Shown here one piece after another: positions 61,850 to 64,000 of a stretch of 64,000 nucleotides of DNA. Every line of letters begins with the position of its first letter. Positions within the stretch are counted from its first letter, which is position 1. Under the pieces are notes generated by a model that saw only the letters and a program-made list of their open reading frames with translations, was not told the origin of the DNA and searched no databases. Both the position numbers and the translations under genes were made by a program. This DNA comes from Phorcus lineatus (taxonomy: Eukaryota > Mollusca > Gastropoda > Trochida > Trochidae), in contig OV121081.1 in the NCBI GenBank assembly GCA_921293015.1, positions 27,965,158 through 28,029,157 of the forward strand. The letters run 5' to 3'.

Positions 61850-64000
61850 GCGAAGAAATATTTCAGTGCTGATACAGGATTTTCGTTTGGGTAGGGTGCG
61901 GCCCATGGGTATCACAGTTTAGTTGACTATTACGAGTATACAGATTCTTTTAAATTCTTATGTGAATATTTACTGGATTTTAGTTCCATGTCATACACTT
62001 TACTTCTATCATGTATGAGAAACACGACTCTAAAAAATGACTATATTTTGAACTCTCTTGGGTGGGGTGAGCGCCAAGACACCCCCTCTCCCCTCTAGAT
62101 CCGCCAATGATTTTCGAACACAGAAGGATGAATGTATGTAGAATGTATGGGAAGGCTTCAGGCCAAATATTGGTTGAAAAACTATTATTCGTTCAGGTTA
62201 TTTCTATATATAGATTGTATGACCTGAAACAAAGAATTCTTATATTTTTCTTACCATAGGAGGAAATTTTAAAAAAAAATTAGGTATAGTGTATAACTCT
62301 CCTACTAAAATTCTCAACACTCTACATACAAAAAAGTATAATCATAACTGACTAAATAAATTGTCGGATATTTTCGTCCAAATTGTTCCTAATTGTCAGT
62401 AAACCATCCCTTCAATATAGAATGGCGAGTCATTTGGAAAATTGATATACACACAGGGACCGGTATTGTCAATAAAAGCTGTCTTAAAATTTTTTTGGGG
62501 ATTATGCACTTCCTTTTGGATGTACTGTCTTGGTATTAATTTTAAAACAACTGGGGGTGTCTTCATGTCTTACGTGGCTTCCATAGAATTCATTTTTGCT
62601 CAAATTTAGTTTATAGTATTTCAACAAGGAGAGATGAAGAGCGTTCCAAACACCTCATATCCCCTACAGCTTATCAAAACAAATTTACTGTCCATGGAGA
62701 GAGGGGTCGATATTGGAAGGGGGTCACCCATTTTAGGGTTTATTTTTTTCTAAAGTCCAAATTGGGGAAAAAGGGTTTGACCAATATACTTACTCATTAC
62801 AAAAATCAATTACTGTTTCATCTTGTAAGAGGTCAGTTGGACATATACCCTGTAATAAGGTATGGTACATTTTGAAAATGGTTAAATGTCAGAAAGGCCA
62901 TGTACTATATTTATAACCAGTGATACCAGAAAAACTTATTTTTTAACCTAGATATATGACATAATGAGATATAGATGTATAAAGGGTAACATTATTTTAC
63001 CTCTCCGTCTGATTTAAGTTAAATCAGCGTATAATCTAATGTGTAACTTTGTATTGTTTTAAAAAACTGACCACGGTTTACTTACCGTAATTCCTCTGAA
63101 AGACGCAATGCTGTTTATTTTTGCAGAATAGTCCCGGCGTCAATTCGAGACCGGCCTCTAATTTACTTTTAGAACGAAACGTCATCACGCTGTCAAAATT
63201 AGATAATTGCAGTCATGACAAACTTGATATTCATATTGATTCCGTGAATACAGTTCCATAACAGGGAGAATCGGTCATTATTTTGTGTTACTGGCAATTA
63301 TTGTCATATCTTATCACGCGGCGTTCTTTTTCTAACTTTCGGCCCCAAGCTTCAATTCGAGGAAATTTGTTATGCAATTAACTATTGTAGACAGGATTAC
63401 TAATTGCCGTCTTCCATTAACCCTCAAAGTGCAATAGTTTTTTCATTTGGACCATTGTGTGTATGTTAATAATTTACGCGGAACTAACGTGTTGAGAAGA
63501 AAATCTTCAAAATCCAATCAATGTATCTGTTTGTTTATTGTTTTAATCTTTTTTATAATGATATATGTATGACGTTCTTAGCATTTCATACGACAGTATT
63601 ATATAAAACGTAATATTCATGATATTTAATTCAATAAAACTTATTCAAAGATGTTTTATATTTGTAATAAAATATTTAACAATTTGTTTTCGTTTTTATT
63701 TTCATATGAATGAAATCATGACAAACTTATTTAAATATGAGTTCTTTATGGTTGTCACGATTTTTTTCAAAATCATATCCAATATATTTTAAAAAATAAG
63801 TAAAAAAAACAAAAAGTATATATGCCTATACATATGCGATAAAGGGTTTGAACGTGACTGAGTGACAATTAAAGGACATATATATGCCCACATGTTTGTT
63901 TAATTGAATTTCTTTTGAACAAAAGATACCCAAATAGGACTGTCCATATTGCATTCATGATAATGAACTAAAAAATTACATGACATTTACGTGTGATGCT
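61850..64000. other. AT-rich sequence without recognised genes
   Basis: After the transporter 3' UTR I see no exon with domain support, no RNA gene and no clear repeat boundary. Several long A and T runs are present, as in the intergenic DNA elsewhere in the window. Confidence 0.5.

Overview
The window is metazoan nuclear DNA and most resembles a mollusc genome. Short GC-richer exons with GT-AG borders sit in AT-rich, repeat-filled introns. A SINE tail with the GTGAGTGAGTGAG / TTTAACGCCGC pattern is present, and such tails are common in gastropods and bivalves. The species cannot be named from sequence alone. All exon models below were assembled by eye from splice signals, reading-frame continuity and family motifs. 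In every model the exon lengths and phases close on an open frame.

Layout. (1) 102-4311, plus strand: the 3' end of a gene with MIB/HERC2 repeats and a C-terminal WWE domain, probably a ubiquitin-pathway protein. (2) 4440-14030: no genes. A 42-bp minisatellite and its 3' flank form a tandem segmental duplication with a period of about 4.33 kb; the second copy runs into the 3' UTR region of the next gene. (3) 14111-46906: three paralogous cadherin-like genes. Gene A (minus, 26571 to 14111) has 13 exons, a mucin-like stalk, one transmembrane helix and a cytoplasmic tail. Genes B (plus, 28265-36320) and C (plus, 38506-46906) have 9 exons each and end in a short hydrophobic tail that looks like a GPI-anchor signal. 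A and B are head-to-head, with 1.69 kb between start codons. (4) 46907-53245: intergenic, with a decayed non-LTR reverse transcriptase and other repeats. (5) 53246-61707, plus: a complete nine-exon organic anion transporter (SLCO/OATP) gene. (6) 61708-64000: AT-rich sequence with no gene seen.

The three cadherin-like proteins share an N-terminal Cys-bearing region, about five cadherin-like repeats and matching exon phases, so they arose by local duplication. Their membrane anchors then diverged. A plausible inference is a small family of cell-surface adhesion or recognition proteins in which one member can signal inward and two cannot.

The most striking non-coding structure is at 41845-43902, in a gene C intron. 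A TTAA-flanked inverted-repeat element carries two inverted copies of a ~650-bp sequence around a 60-bp spacer, each with its own ~165-bp hairpin, plus a SINE with a 10-bp target-site duplication.
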